Positions 23,198-34,152 of a stretch of 64,000 nucleotides of DNA are shown piece after piece; positions within the stretch are counted from its first letter, which is position 1; each line of letters begins with the position of its first letter. The translations under genes were made by a program, and so were the position numbers. The DNA lies in the NCBI GenBank assembly GCA_036346205.1, contig JARFJB010000896.1, positions 2,438,001-2,502,000 on the forward strand, read 5' to 3'. The notes beneath the pieces were generated by a model that did no database searches, was not told the DNA's origin, and saw only the letters and a program-made list of their open reading frames with translations. Source of the DNA: Vesta saturnalis. Taxonomy: Eukaryota; Arthropoda; Insecta; Coleoptera; Lampyridae.

Positions 23198-24238
23198 AAG
23201 ATTTTAATATGTTATTATAAGACCTCTCCTCATTTGTTTAGTTAATTAGATAAAAATGTGTGTTACCATATTTTTTAATAAATTAATTAATAGCATTATG
23301 CGGTACGTATTTGTTGGTTTTAAACTTCGTACTTATTTATTCGCATGTAATAATAAACCGTTAAAACCTTTTTTCTTTTATTTCCGTTATAGGAATTTGG
23401 TATTTTGAACAGTGGCTGATTTTAAGCAAGCAAGCTGTAATTAATTAATCCAAATCAGTACTTTTGAACTGTAAGTTGGTTTTCGTAAACTGTAAAGTAT
23501 GATCTGGTTTTTAGTGAGATTGATTTAGTTGATTGATCTGACTGATTGATTTGTATGTTTAAGAAAGAGGCGAGAGAGAGACGAGCATGATCAACTTCTA
23601 TAACAGAAAATGTTCATTAGTCTATACACCACTAGATGGCGTCACAAACAAACCCTAATTAGACCTACCGCTGAGTGACACTACCTTTATTACAGAAAAA
23701 ATATTCATTAGTCCATACACCACTAGATGGCCCTACAAGCAAATTCAAGTTTCGCAACAAGGGGGCCACGACAACAGGGCGCAGACCTAATACAGGTTCT
23801 TATATACTGTCTTACAAGTTAGTAACCTGCAGAGACTTAAATACAAATTCAAATTTCCCGCCAAGAGACAAGGGGCACAGCCCCGAGAGCAACTTGCGCA
23901 GCCCTACACCTGTCTTACAAGTTAGTATTAGAGCCCCTTATTAAAAAATTTCAAATTTCCCACGGTAACCATTGTAGAGCCTTAATCCTCCAATCAGAGC
24001 TCAGAAGCTGGGTGGAGATAAGAACCATCCAGGGGCTGAACTGCCAAAAAGGCTCTTAATACAACCAAATTAGGGTGAAAATTCCACCAGGGGCCAGAAA
24101 ATGGCCCCCGAAAAGAAGTCATAAAAAGGAGTGAACTAACAAAAATTTTCTTGACACAACCAAAAGGGCTCTAATTATGGTGAAAATTCAGGGGTTGAAA
24201 ATGGCCTCCGAAAAGAAGCCATAGGGGTGAAAAAATAC

Positions 24239-24262
24239 GATTCCCACGTGGGCATATAAAAA
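24239..24262 (+). promoter_or_regulatory. CCCACGTGGGCATATAAA module near the 24338 end
   Basis: Fourth occurrence of the E-box palindrome plus TATA block, pointing toward the element end. The surrounding GTGAAAGT...GTGTCCC text is also shared with 18592-18618. Confidence 0.35.
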
Positions 24263-24375
24263 AAGTGAAAGTTAAAGTGTCCCAGGAGGCGAGGTTTGTC
24301 ACGTAAAAAAGTGGAGGGGAGGGTGTCCCGGTTTTACTGCTGTAGATGTATAATATACAAACAAAAGTTCCGTCG

Positions 24376-26935
24376 TGGAGTTTGGTTTCAGTCAGATTGT
24401 AGAGTTCCTATACAATATGTTTTGTTTTCTAATAATATTTTTGCTAGCTCGGGACTACTATAAAAATTATCCAGATAGACTAAATGTCCACAATTGAGTT
24501 TTTCGTTTAGCAAGTATAATGCTGTTTTCTTTGTGTAGCCTTCCCGAGACTGTTTTGGTTGTGCACCCACGTATATATCAAATTTGATTACTTTTTTTTT
24601 TTATGATTGTGGACCTGAACAGGCTAAATAAGGCCTATCGTGCTAAAGCACTCAGGAACACTTAGGAGGATGGATAGAGGGATAATGAATTGCCAATAGA
24701 TGCCTATGAACAGCTACCTTAAATTTTCTCATATCATAAGTGAGAGGAAAACAAGAACTAGGGAGATCATTCCAGAGTTTAGAAGCCGTGTAGAAAAATG
24801 TGGATTGCGCCCGTTTGGTACGACAAGTGGAGATTTGTACTGCATACTGATGATGTGATTGAGCGAACCGAGTGTTTCTCGCAAAGATAGCCGGAGATGG
24901 TATCAAACAATGTAATTCACCAGCACAATAGCCGTTGTAATAACGATAATACAAAGAAAGAACTGAAACCTCCTTCTATGCTCAAGGGACTGTATGTGAG
25001 AAGTTAAAGACGGGTCATTTATAAACCTAATCGCTCTCTTTTGAATACGATCAACGATATCGAGAGCGTATTGGGGAGCACTAACCCAAAGGTGAGAATT
25101 ATATTCCAGATGAGGCCGAATTTGGGCCTTATACAGCAAAAGGAGTTGTCGAGAGGTAAAGTACTGCTTAGATCTGTACAAAAACCCTGTTTTACGAGCA
25201 GCTGTTTTGGTAGCTGACAGGAGATGGTCAACCCATGAGAGATTTGAAGCTACAGTCATACCCAACAGAGTAATAGAGTCTGAAAACTTAAGAACTGAGC
25301 CATTCATACTTACAACAGGAAATGATCGATCTTTTTTGGCGGACATAAGGCAACACTGAGTTTTGTTAGCATTAAATTTAACTAGATTATTGCTTCCCCA
25401 TTCGAGAATACGTTAAATGTCTTTGTTGCCATTTCAGCTTTAATTTCTTGATTTGACATAGAAGGTGGGTTATCACTATGAGTAGACTGAGATGAACTAC
25501 AGTGAAGAGTACTATCGTCAGCAAAGCAATGGATGGGGTTAGTTGTTGAAGAAATAAGGTCGTTTATGTACAGCAGAAAAAGTGTAGGCGCTATAACGGA
25601 TCCCTGTGGTACGCCCGCGTTAATGCTAACTTCTTTTGAAAAAAAGCTATCAACTACGACACGTATTCGTCTTTTATCAAGGAAACTAGAAACCCAGTTG
25701 ATGAGCGCATCATTTAACCCAAACGAGGTGAGTTTGGCAAGTAAACACTTATGCCAAACTTGGTCAAATGCCTTTGAGATATCTAAAGCGACTACAACTG
25801 TTTCACCGGACTGCTCTACTGTATTGTTCCAAACTTGGGTCACATATGAAAGAAGATCGCCTGTTGAACGACTTTGCCTAAACCCATATTGATGGTCACT
25901 AAGGAGTTTGTTAGTTTCAAGAAACGTGAGCAGTTGCTGATTGATGGCTTTTTCCATGATTTTACCCATTTGGTTCCGTCAGCATGTACAGCTTCATTCC
26001 ATATTCATGGCGTTTATTTTTAATATACTGCCTAAACACTAATCGTCCTCTCCATAACACCATTGATTCGTTAAGGGATAGTTGTGTCCCTGGATAATAA
26101 ATTTGTGACATACAGTTGAAAATATTTTCATTTGTGTTTGAACAAAAATGACGTACTCTCATTATTAGCATATATCTATGGCGACACATATGCTTCCGGA
26201 AACACGGTATCTTTAACAATAATCCAATAATCTTCCTGGTGGTTTAGCATTACTGTGCCTGTGTGGTAAAGTATACCTAAATATTTGAGTAATTCTTCTG
26301 ATGTTCCCGGTTTCCATCTTGTGATCCGAGTGGTCTCAGTTTCGCATGCTGGAAACATTTCTTCTGCATACTCATTGGTTTCTTTCACAATTAAGTCGCC
26401 AAGTTCAGCTGTAAAGATAAGATGGAAAAAATCTATGGGTCTATTACTTTCAGGCACCTGAAGTAATTCGTTCCTTCTAGAGAAAATCATGTTTTCCATA
26501 TCTGCTTCAGAGTTGGTTCACTGCCAACGACCTTTTTTTTGTTTTGTTTTTGTTTTTTTTTTTCTAAAATAGAAAATTATTAAGAACAAGTTCGGTAAAT
26601 ATGTTTTACACAGTGATACGTTCATCGTTTTGCAAAGCATTTGAAGACTGATTCTCGTTTTGATTGATATTTTGATCTATATCAATCAATATGTTATTAT
26701 TAGAGTTATGTTGCTCTTGAATATCGCTAGAATAACGATGCAAGATGCATTAAAACAAAATTTCAGAAAATTAGTATCCCTATATCTGTAAAAATATGAT
26801 TGTAAACGAAAAAGGGAGTAGCTTACCATCTTCTCTGACATAACTCTCGTTACTGCTAAAGTCCTCATCGTTGGGCTCGTATTCACTACTGCTCTCCTTA
26901 AATTCATCCTCACTGTCCGATGCACACAGTAAACT
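24376..26935 (-). pseudogene. piggyBac family A transposase, copy 2 (intron-containing, interrupted)
   Basis: Exon 1 starts at an ATG near 26938 and encodes an acidic leader (MSLLCASDSEDEFKESSSEY) ending at GATG|GTAAGC near 26826. After an intron, a GAAGCAG acceptor near 26506 would restore the frame into MENMIFSRRNELLQV. The conserved domain follows (RITRWKPGTSEELLKYLGIL). A small deletion near 26215 shifts the frame. A 42-bp in-frame loss removes the segment equivalent to LPDRLHKIRPVIHF of copy 1. LSLNESMVLWRGRLV again has Asn at the first catalytic position. The LINE then interrupts, and the remainder (24591-24376) runs through YLDNFYSSPELAKILL to the truncation. The intron boundaries are my inference. 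Confidence 0.8.
24592..25961 (-). mobile_element. 5'-truncated non-LTR retrotransposon (CR1/jockey-like) inserted in piggyBac
   Basis: The minus-strand reading has RT text: KIMEKAINQQL, HQYGFRQSRSTGDLLSYVT, VVALDISKAFDQVWH, NAGVPQGSVIAPTLFLLYIN and CFADDSTLHCS, the catalytic motif with Phe for Tyr. After a frame change near 25365 the post-RT part gives FNANKTQCCLMSAKKDRSF, PHLEYNSHLWV and the usual C-terminal TASKLWNDLPSSCFPLTYD. It ends in TTTAGCACGATAGGCC and a poly(T) tract (plus strand, 24592-24602), the poly(A) tail. Neighbouring piggyBac sequence fits copy 1 across the junction (GATTAC...ACCCATTTGG), so the insertion is clean apart from a few bases. The 5' end is cut inside the RT domain. 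The exact LINE clade is uncertain. Confidence 0.85.
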
Positions 26936-27459
26936 CATTTTTTCCTCCAGACTAAGTTTTTGTCGTTATTTTCCTTCTTTTAGCATTAAAAGTACCTGCT
27001 GCTTGGTCGTCCATCACAACTAATAACTTAGAAATTGAACGACAACTATAACCTTAATTCAGTTAAATTAACGCAGCGCACAACAAACAGTAACGATCTC
27101 ACTCACGGCTACAAGTAAACTAAGCTTAGAATATGAATTTGAGCTCGTCACGGATCCATGACATGCGCCACGTACTATGGAGTTCTGCGACACGGATTCG
27201 TGACGTTAGCATGGAACGTATTACACAATACGTTAGACATGAAGCGTAAACTAACGTGAGTAAAAAAACTACCGTTACCATACTTTCTTGGGAAAAATAA
27301 GTTTAGGTATCTAATAGCTGGCAATGGAAAAAAAATACGTGGTAACTGTCAAATAAATAAACATTAACATTTCAATTTACGTATCAACAAGTTTTGTTAA
27401 TTACGTGTTGTTAAATATTATTATTTACTTGCGTTAACACTATTTTTTAAGCCGTAATT

Positions 27460-28507
27460 ATTCATTTCATTTGTTTCTGCGCATAAAATTGCTCCTTGTA
27501 GTGGAATGCCAGAAAGATGAGCTCGTAGGTTATACTAGGGGAATGCCAAAGAAACTCTTTTATGGCAAGCCGAGTTTATGCAGAGCGTTATCCCGAACGA
27601 AAACATCCAGACAAGCGAAGCCTGAAAAATTTATTACAAAGATTTATACAAATACAAAACCAGTTAAGAGAAGACCCGTTCGAACGAAGAAAATGAATTG
27701 TCTGTTATGTTATCTATTACCGAAAATCCTTGTTAGTCAAAAAGCAATTAGTTTTACTGTAGATGTTAGTGAACGAAGCGTTGAAAGGATTTTGAAGGAT
27801 AACCGTTTTCATGCATATCAAATCCAACTATGTGATATGGATTTGGAGCGACGTGTCGTAGTGTGCAATTGGGCTCAACATAAAATTGCTTCCAACTTTT
27901 TGGTAAGGTTTTGTTCTCGGATGAAGCCAGATTCCACAAAAATGGATTTGTGAATCGCTATAACTTCCTCCACTACTCAGGTCAGAATCCGAAGATTTTC
28001 AGGTAGGTTGATTATCAATACGAATGGTCAGTAAATGTTTGGAACGGAATTATTGGTGAAACTGTTGTTTGATCTTATTTTTTTAACGGGCATTTGAATG
28101 GAGCTAGTTATCATTTGTAAAATCTATGTGCAAATTTGCCAATATCTTTGAGGAATGGAATGTGGCTGCAACACGATGGCGCTCCCGCACATTATTCCGT
28201 TCGCATCAGGGACCACAGTAATGCATTCTGTACAAATCGTTGGATTGGCAGAGGCGGGCCGTATAACTAGTCACCCCGATCCTCCGATTGAACTAAACTG
28301 GATTTCTTTTTGTGGGGATATCTTAAGGAAATAGTTTACCAAGAGCCGCCAACTACACAAGAAAATAAGGAACAAAGAATAAGGAACGCGTTTGAGAGTA
28401 TTACGCCCGACATGTTAAGAAGAGTAGCAAGGTCCTTTCAAAAGCCCCTTCAGTTATTGTCTCCGAGGAAACGGAAGACATATCATTTTTTAATTAGAAA
28501 ATTCTGA
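27460..28507 (+). pseudogene. mariner-type transposase with arthropod N-terminal HTH, remnant 1
   Basis: The N-terminal part contains VECQKDELV and a KRRPVRTKK linker, then ISFTVDVSERSVERILKDN, a helix-turn-helix. The catalytic part follows in shifting frames: a DEAR-FHKNG region near 27912 (first Asp), EWSVNVWNGIIGETV near 28022, and LQHDGAPAHYSVRI near 28165 (second Asp intact). DFFLWGYLKEIVYQEPPTT near 28300 holds the third Asp, and FESITPDMLRRVARSF is the C-terminus. This is the DUF4817-type mariner lineage common in arthropods. Stops and shifts near 27955 and 28070-28130 inactivate it. The inverted repeat at 28595 follows directly. Confidence 0.75.
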
Positions 28508-28594
28508 AATGCTAAATTGATACCAAACACTGTATTTATACATACGTTAACGATGTCAGAATAATTTTGAAATAAAACTATTACTAAGTTTTCT

Positions 28595-29290
28595 ATGTCT
28601 AATAACAGCCTTTGATGAATATAATGAAACTTTGAAACAAATCAGTATAATTGCAAACATAAAAGATGTTGCGTACTTTATTCCACACCCAAAAGGAATA
28701 AGATATACAGGTGTCTCCTTTAAAAGACATCATTTTTACACCTAGTTTGGATTAATGACGGGTAGTTTCGGATAAAGACGAATTTAACTAAAAAACGAGT
28801 GAGTATGGGTATAGGGAATGCTTAATAAAATTGGTAGAGTAGCAAATAAGCTGTCTCATGCCGATGAAAAGCATAGGGTGTTTCGAGAAAATCTACCATT
28901 CTCGTTTTGGACCATACTGTATACGACTTCCGATATTTCGTGACCATATACATAAAATAATAATAATTAGTGTCGTTAGTTCTTGAAAAATACAGAGTGA
29001 TGTACGAATGTTCATTCAGACAAAGAAATTGCCATACCTTTGAAAGCACTCGGTATAAGATGCTAAAATTCTGTTGAGGTAATATACGAAGCGAGGAGAG
29101 TTCAAATCTGGAATAATATAAAGGCTGTTCCATTAAAAAATATGTAAGTTATGGGCCACCCTGTATTTGTGAAAATATTTTTAAAATGTGATGTCTAGGA
29201 AGCATTTTATTGCTCCATTTTAATATTTTTGGTAACATAAATCATTTAGATGTAGTAGAAGACGGGAGCTAAGATGCAGGACCCCGTATA
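28595..29290. repeat. Interspersed repeat, inverted partner of 19770-20400
   Basis: It runs from CTATGTCTAATAACAGCC near 28593 to GACCCCGTAT-like text near 29280 and matches 19770-20400 in reverse complement. The copies lie about 8.2 kb apart. Confidence 0.7.
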
Positions 29291-29294
29291 TGAT

Positions 29295-30635
29295 ATTTAT
29301 TCTATTTATTGTTAAATTGAAACCAATTTCAAATACTCTTCCGTTTAATCCTTCATACAACCATTATTACCGTGTTATGAGCTCTAGAGTAAAATGTGCC
29401 AGAATATAATATTTTTGGAAGCGTAAGTTACTATACCGGACAAGCAGCTAGATTAGAACTATTGTCTTGAAATCTCTAATATTCCATCGGAATTTCACCT
29501 AACGGTTTCAATACACGTGATAAAATTTTTTATTGACTACTTTCTTGAATAAGTGCAAAAGGGGGTTGAACATAAGTATATAAGTTGATTGGTTTTTTTC
29601 ATATGGGTCAATTTCAACTTATTAGTTTTAATATGGATGTTTGCTGATTAAAAATTTAGCAAGAATACTTGGCGCGCTATTAATTTACTTTAACAACTCA
29701 ATTTGACTTGTCTTTTTGCGTTAATGCCTTATATTGACATACATACTTAAATAAAATGGCTTCTACCTTATATAAAGTCAACATATGCTAATTTTGTTAT
29801 AGCCGACCAATGACAACAGGAATCATGGTGCTTGGTTTAACAAATTCTGAAGGTGGCGACATTGGAATAAGAGCTATTTAAATTTTCGGGTACTTGAAAA
29901 ATCTAGAACACTAGAACTGTGCAAGATGTGTAAACAAACAAAATACATCCACGTATAACACAAAAATTAAAAAACACCAAACGCGTTTCACTAACAAGGT
30001 ATCACCGTGAACAGTCGAGCGGTGTCTCCTAGTCCCCAGTCGACCGCTGTTTTGGTAATTGTGTGGTACGTGGGTGCATTTTGTATGTTCTGATACTTGA
30101 AAAGGGACATTAACTTTATGTATTTGCTACTGACGTTAGAACTTTGCCGAAAATCTGTTCGGCTTTGCATTTAAGGGCTATTTTGACAAAATTTTATCTT
30201 TCGTAACAAGTAACGTAAAGTGGTTTAGCGTTAACTGCGCATAATGTTTGGGATAGGTCGATACAGTTATGTCGGGATATTCTAGTAATTCAAGAAAGGA
30301 ACATTTTAAAACTTAGTGAAACATTTTCAATAGCTTAAAAAATTTAATTGTCATTTTTAATAAAAATATCTCCGAGAAAAGGATTTACGAGTAACGCTAC
30401 AACATTTAACGTGCAGTCACTTTAATTGGTTAACGACAGAGAGGTGCGAGTGAAATCTTAACCCGTTTATAGTAGAATAAATTTAACATATGCTGATACT
30501 CTTACGTTTCGGTATGGCCCGTACACTGCCAATCACATTCCCACCTGCATTGACACGCCACTTGAGTTCAACATCTACACTACTATCTACAGTGTAAGAC
30601 TTTCACTATCGTCTTGCCCACGTTAACTTTAGTTA
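29295..30635. other. No recognisable features
   Basis: AT-rich sequence without open frames of note. I see no transposon motif on either strand. A short GC-richer patch near 30010-30060 has no identifiable content. Confidence 0.45.
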
Positions 30636-30639
30636 AATT

Positions 30640-31130
30640 CTTTTACAAGCTTCATCAATCTCGACAATGTTTGTAGCTCTATAGCATTTTCTCTTAGTAA
30701 ATTAAACAGCCATTGTAATATACACAACCGTGTCTAACTTCTTGCTCTATTTGAAGTATTCATACAAGCCCCCTATCACCCAGACATACGTTCATCTTCC
30801 GACATATACTGGCCTTACTCCATGTACTAGGCATCTACTCACTCCACACTTACTTAAAGTATCCCAGACCGTCTTCCTATTCACTCAATCACACGCTTCT
30901 CTAAGTTTACCAACGCAGTTCACAGCTCCTTCTTTCCCTTTACACAATTTTCAATCAGCCACTGGAGAGTAACCAATTTATCTACACATTCTCTGTCTGG
31001 CACGAAGCCACATTGAACAACCAAAATCCTACCCTGTGTTATTTCACGTACTCTATAAGGTTCTTCCCAATACATTTCTTGTACAAGTTGGAGGTTGGTT
31101 TATAATATCCCCTACTCCGTGTAATCTATT
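30640..31130 (-). pseudogene. RTE-like reverse transcriptase fragment
   Basis: The minus strand reads VREITQGRILVVQCGFVPDR, ECVDKLVTLQWLIENCVKGK, KELWTALVNLEK and then, after frame changes, ICRKMNVCLGDRG and IEQEVRHGC. These correspond to the RT fingers and palm region of RTE-clade LINEs, which have a GFRPGR..VDQ..LQ.LIE block and EQGVRQGC. The catalytic YADD region and both ends are missing or unreadable. The plus-strand open frame at 30730-30972 is a shadow of this gene. Confidence 0.6.
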
Positions 31131-31974
31131 ACTAAGTATCAATTTAAGCTTACTCAGGCTGGATACCCATACCTATAAAGCATGCTGGTTTTAGGGCAAT
31201 TCAGTGGATACTAATTATTGCTATTGTAGTTGTAATATTGAATATGGAAGCTTTAATTTCAATTTTATTCATTAATTATCAGAAATGGACAAACCAATTA
31301 AACTTGAAGATACATTGAATATCGGTAATTTTTTGAATTCGATAATCATTTTTTACGTTTGTTGTACATAGTATTTGTAATATATGTATTTTGTTTCTGT
31401 ATTCAAAGTTTATTTGGTGTAGGGTCACTGATCTCAAATGATTCGTGAGATCTTATTCATGGGTAGAATCTAGCGCCCATAGAGTTAAAGTGCTAGAAGT
31501 TACTTTGGCTAGCCGCAAATTGATTAAATGTTCGTTCTATGATACCAGATGATACCTACCCTTTTGCAGTTAATGTAATTTCATTAAATTTATTTTACTG
31601 CCACATCACTCTACAGCTTCTCACCTTCTAACTCAAATACTTGTACGTGCCATGTTTTTACATACTATTTTTTACAGATTCACTTCAGCAAGTGTTTTTC
31701 AACACGTTTATGCTATCGTATTGTGACAGCACCGTGTTACAGGACCATATATGCTCGTCCAATGTCCAATAGTTTTAAACGGATTAAAATAATGCTTTGT
31801 ACCTCATAATACGAAAGTATTGGGAAGTACACCAAATTTCGAGTGCAGCACTTTAGTTTCTGTGAATTATCGTAAAATAGATAGTAGATAGAAAGTAGAT
31901 CTCAGCGTATTATTAAAGAGGGTTAAATTTCATTTAAAATGAGCTGCCATACTTAAAAATTGCTTTACCGTAAG

Positions 31975-32255
31975 TTGGAAAGAAAGAGGTTCAAACATGA
32001 CAGTTTCAAAATGTATGTCTGTCTGTCTGTATGTATTCTAGAGCGATAGCGTCCACAAAGATAATCCGATCGTCATATAATTTGGTACCCAGGTTCGGAC
32101 CCATGAGTAGACGGAATGTTGAACTTTTGAGCGAAATCTGTCCAGTTTATAGAGTGTATAAATACGAACGGCTATTCGTAGCAAACCGGCACGTCTTTAA
32201 GTAGGAAACTAAGTGAACCATCCTAGAATTGAGTATGTAAGTTTTTCTTTTGCTC
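31975..32255. repeat. Probable interspersed repeat with TGTCTG run
   Basis: This carries a short (TGTC)n-like run, GAGCGATAGCGTCCACAAAG and ATCCGATCGTCATATAATTT...GGTACCCAGG. I know this style of sequence from dispersed arthropod retroelement ends, but no second copy lies in this window. Confidence 0.3.
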
Positions 32256-32264
32256 GTGGACTCC

Positions 32265-32335
32265 TCCGGTAGCGCAGTGGCAGCGCGTTCGGTTGATGTC
32301 CCGGCGTCTCGGGTTCAAGACGCATAATGTACGAG
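32265..32335 (+). repeat. tRNA-like head of a SINE
   Basis: CCGGTAGCGCAGTGGCAGCG carries the A-box, and GGGTTCAAGACGC about 35 bp later is B-box-like. Downstream is a diverged tandem pair of about 100 bp (32345-32440 and 32445-32540). Each unit has CCATTTGA.AC, an A/T homopolymer run and TTTGGCCCTTTG. A head with pol III boxes plus a repetitive AT-rich body suggests a SINE. A working tRNA is unlikely because the arms do not fold cleanly. Confidence 0.5.
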
Positions 32336-32344
32336 GTATCTTAT

Positions 32345-32540
32345 TAGACGTGTTAAGGCATTTCTGTCCATTTGAAACGATTTTTGAAAAAAAAAAAATT
32401 TGGCCCTTTGGTCAAAAATTTTCGAAATTTTTTTTTTCATTTTTACACGTTTTGAGCGATTACTAACCATTTGAGACAATTTTCGGGAAAAAGTTTTTTT
32501 GGCCCTTTGCTAAAAAACGTTCAAAAAAATTTTTTTAACA
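32345..32540. repeat. Diverged tandem pair, ~100-bp unit
   Basis: Units share CCATTTGA(A/G)AC(G/A)ATTTT, an A run, TTTGGCCCTTTG and a TCAAAAA...TTCGAAA-like end. It lies directly after the tRNA-like head and is probably part of the same element. Confidence 0.5.
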
Positions 32541-32544
32541 ATTT

Positions 32545-33500
32545 AATGATATGAGAAAACTGTGCAAAATTTTTAGGAGCAAAGAAAAACACAGTACACT
32601 AGTTATAAAACACATCAAATTCTTTCAATTTTACTTGTGCTTGTTTAATGTATTGTGAGGTCATGTGTTGCACACATCAGATTTTTGTTATATTTCAAAG
32701 GCAAAATTGATTTCATCTTGTACTTAAATCGCACTGGGAGTAACTATATGATGTAGTTATTGCAGATCAATTAAATTTTTTTAGACCTTTTGATTTATCT
32801 AGCTAATAACCGAATCCGGAGCTGTTCGTCATCGTTCTCTTAGTGCGTTAAAACGAACCCACTTGGCTAAGTCGGTAACCAGATTTCCTTAATACCTGCT
32901 TATGTGCACTTAGTGCGTAACGATCAAAAGATTATTTTCTTTACAACCTAACAATTTTTTGTAGGGACTAAGCTTAATTTATCACAGCTAAATAATTTTT
33001 GTCTGCATTATTAAGCATTATTCCTTGCTTTTTAATAACTGTTATCTTTGATGGCATATTTTAGATATTTTAATAAACACGGATTAGACTGTGTATATGT
33101 GATAAAATTACAGACTATTCTTTGTTATTTTTTTACGCCTTTATAAACAACTTGATAATAAAGTAAATAATATTAGGCACCTTGTAATGCAACTAAGCTT
33201 TCGGTAATAAATAAAACAATACGTGTAGTGTTGAAGAAATGTTCCAATTTTTGTTGTATCAACACAATACCGCTATGTTTTTATAAATTTCATTTGTTTT
33301 CTTACCCTGTTACAAAAATTATATTTTTACAAGTTTTTTTTCTCCACATGTTACCCTCATTTCAGGGTTCGAGCTCGAACAAAGTGGTTGCTTTTGTGAC
33401 AGTGCTATTTACGAGTCTTACATACTGAAATACTTACACCTGATTTGTTCTTATTGGTAAGTGTTTCTCTTTACAGTATTTTGTCTCGTAATAGTATCTA
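32545..33500. other. No recognisable features
   Basis: AT-rich DNA with no motif identified. A polypyrimidine stretch near 33335 could be an acceptor but leads to no recognisable reading. Confidence 0.4.
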
Positions 33501-33520
33501 TGTATTTTTTTATAAAGACA

Positions 33521-33800
33521 TGGCGTACAACACCAAAAGAGCATTGTCCATGGCTGAAATGGAAGCAATCCTAAACGACGATAATTGTTATCAATCTGAT
33601 GAAGAAGAGAATGTAGATAGTATTTTGGTTCCACCAAATGTTGATAAAAATACAGAATAAGAAGAAGTAGTTGATGATATGATGTTTAATGATGTACCGA
33701 AGCTTTCTGACGTTGCAGGTACTTTTGAAATTCATGGCCATATAATGGGAGAGGATCAAGAAGTTTCTTCAATAGAACCACAGTCATTCACATTACTACA
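33521..33800 (+). pseudogene. piggyBac N-terminal fragment
   Basis: The reading starts MAYNTKRALSMAEMEAILND and continues into an acidic stretch (SDEEENVDSILVPPNVD). A stop at 33658 is followed in frame by EEVVDDMMFNDVPKLSDV. The basic start, LS..E.E.IL pattern and acidic SDEE-VPP block are typical of the first 80 residues of insect piggyBac transposases. The catalytic domain does not follow. The sequence from about 33800 is unrelated and GC-richer. Confidence 0.5.
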
Positions 33801-34148
33801 TGCGGGATAACTAGCTGGTGCGTCGGGGAGCTGGTCCTGCAGCAAATAAGGTTTAATTTAATTAGGTAAGTACCTTTTGTTTTGTTGACTGTGGGTCGTT
33901 CAAATCGGGTTTTGTTTATTTTCAGGGTAGGTGGTGTATTCCGACCGTCTGTTCTCTATCTGGTGTTGTATAGGGGGGCTTTAGTCGAACCTGGAGGGAC
34001 TGCCACTTGGTTTGGCTGGAGATTTGCATTGGAGGGGAATGTTCTCGTGTGCAGTCTCCAGCTGTGGTGAGTGAAATCTGATGCTAGTTTGCGTCTGCTT
34101 CAGGAAGTAGCAGGTTGGTGTCTGAATTTTCAGTCCCTTAGACTTCTT
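33801..34148 (+). other. GC-richer unassigned stretch
   Basis: Open in part (33882-34070) but with no recognised motif. A TTTTCAG acceptor-like site near 33924 precedes the open part and GTGAGT near 34068 could be a donor, so an exon-like fragment is conceivable. The encoded peptide (SVLYLVLYRGALVEPGG) matches nothing I know. Confidence 0.2.
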
Positions 34149-34152
34149 TTAA

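Larger units (their letters stand above)
22500..24338. mobile_element. Third AGTA-ended element copy, right part only
   Basis: The right end ...GAGGGTGTCCCGGTTTTACT at 24338 equals that of the 16516-18668 element, and the flank is also shared. The left inverted arm is missing. Instead the sequence runs back through 22757 to a short related patch at 22500-22545 and the protease fragment. An inverted minisatellite unit lies at about 23810-23945. I read this as the surviving right part of a longer Polinton-like element. Confidence 0.45.
22757..24376. repeat. Long direct repeat, copy 2 (partner 17003-18705)
   Basis: Begins AGTAATTGAACAAACAAAT and ends ...AAAAGTTCCGTCG, where the truncated piggyBac copy 2 starts. 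Compared with copy 1 it lacks a block near 18260-18340 and carries an extra inverted minisatellite unit. Confidence 0.75.
24376..27219 (-). mobile_element. piggyBac family A, copy 2, split by a LINE and truncated at its 3' end
   Basis: The 5' end lies near 27204-27219, where TAGCATGGAACGTATTA resembles the inverse of copy 1's CACGTTCAATGCT end in degraded form. GTCACGGATCC...GGATTCGTGAC palindromes (27147-27200) sit just inside. The transposase then runs right to left and is interrupted by a LINE at 24592-25961. It stops at 24376 inside the catalytic core, joined directly to the long direct repeat. Confidence 0.7.

Noticed and set aside
25533..25892. 119-codon open frame on the plus strand
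   Set aside because: Shadow of the LINE reverse transcriptase on the opposite strand, which has clear RT motifs.
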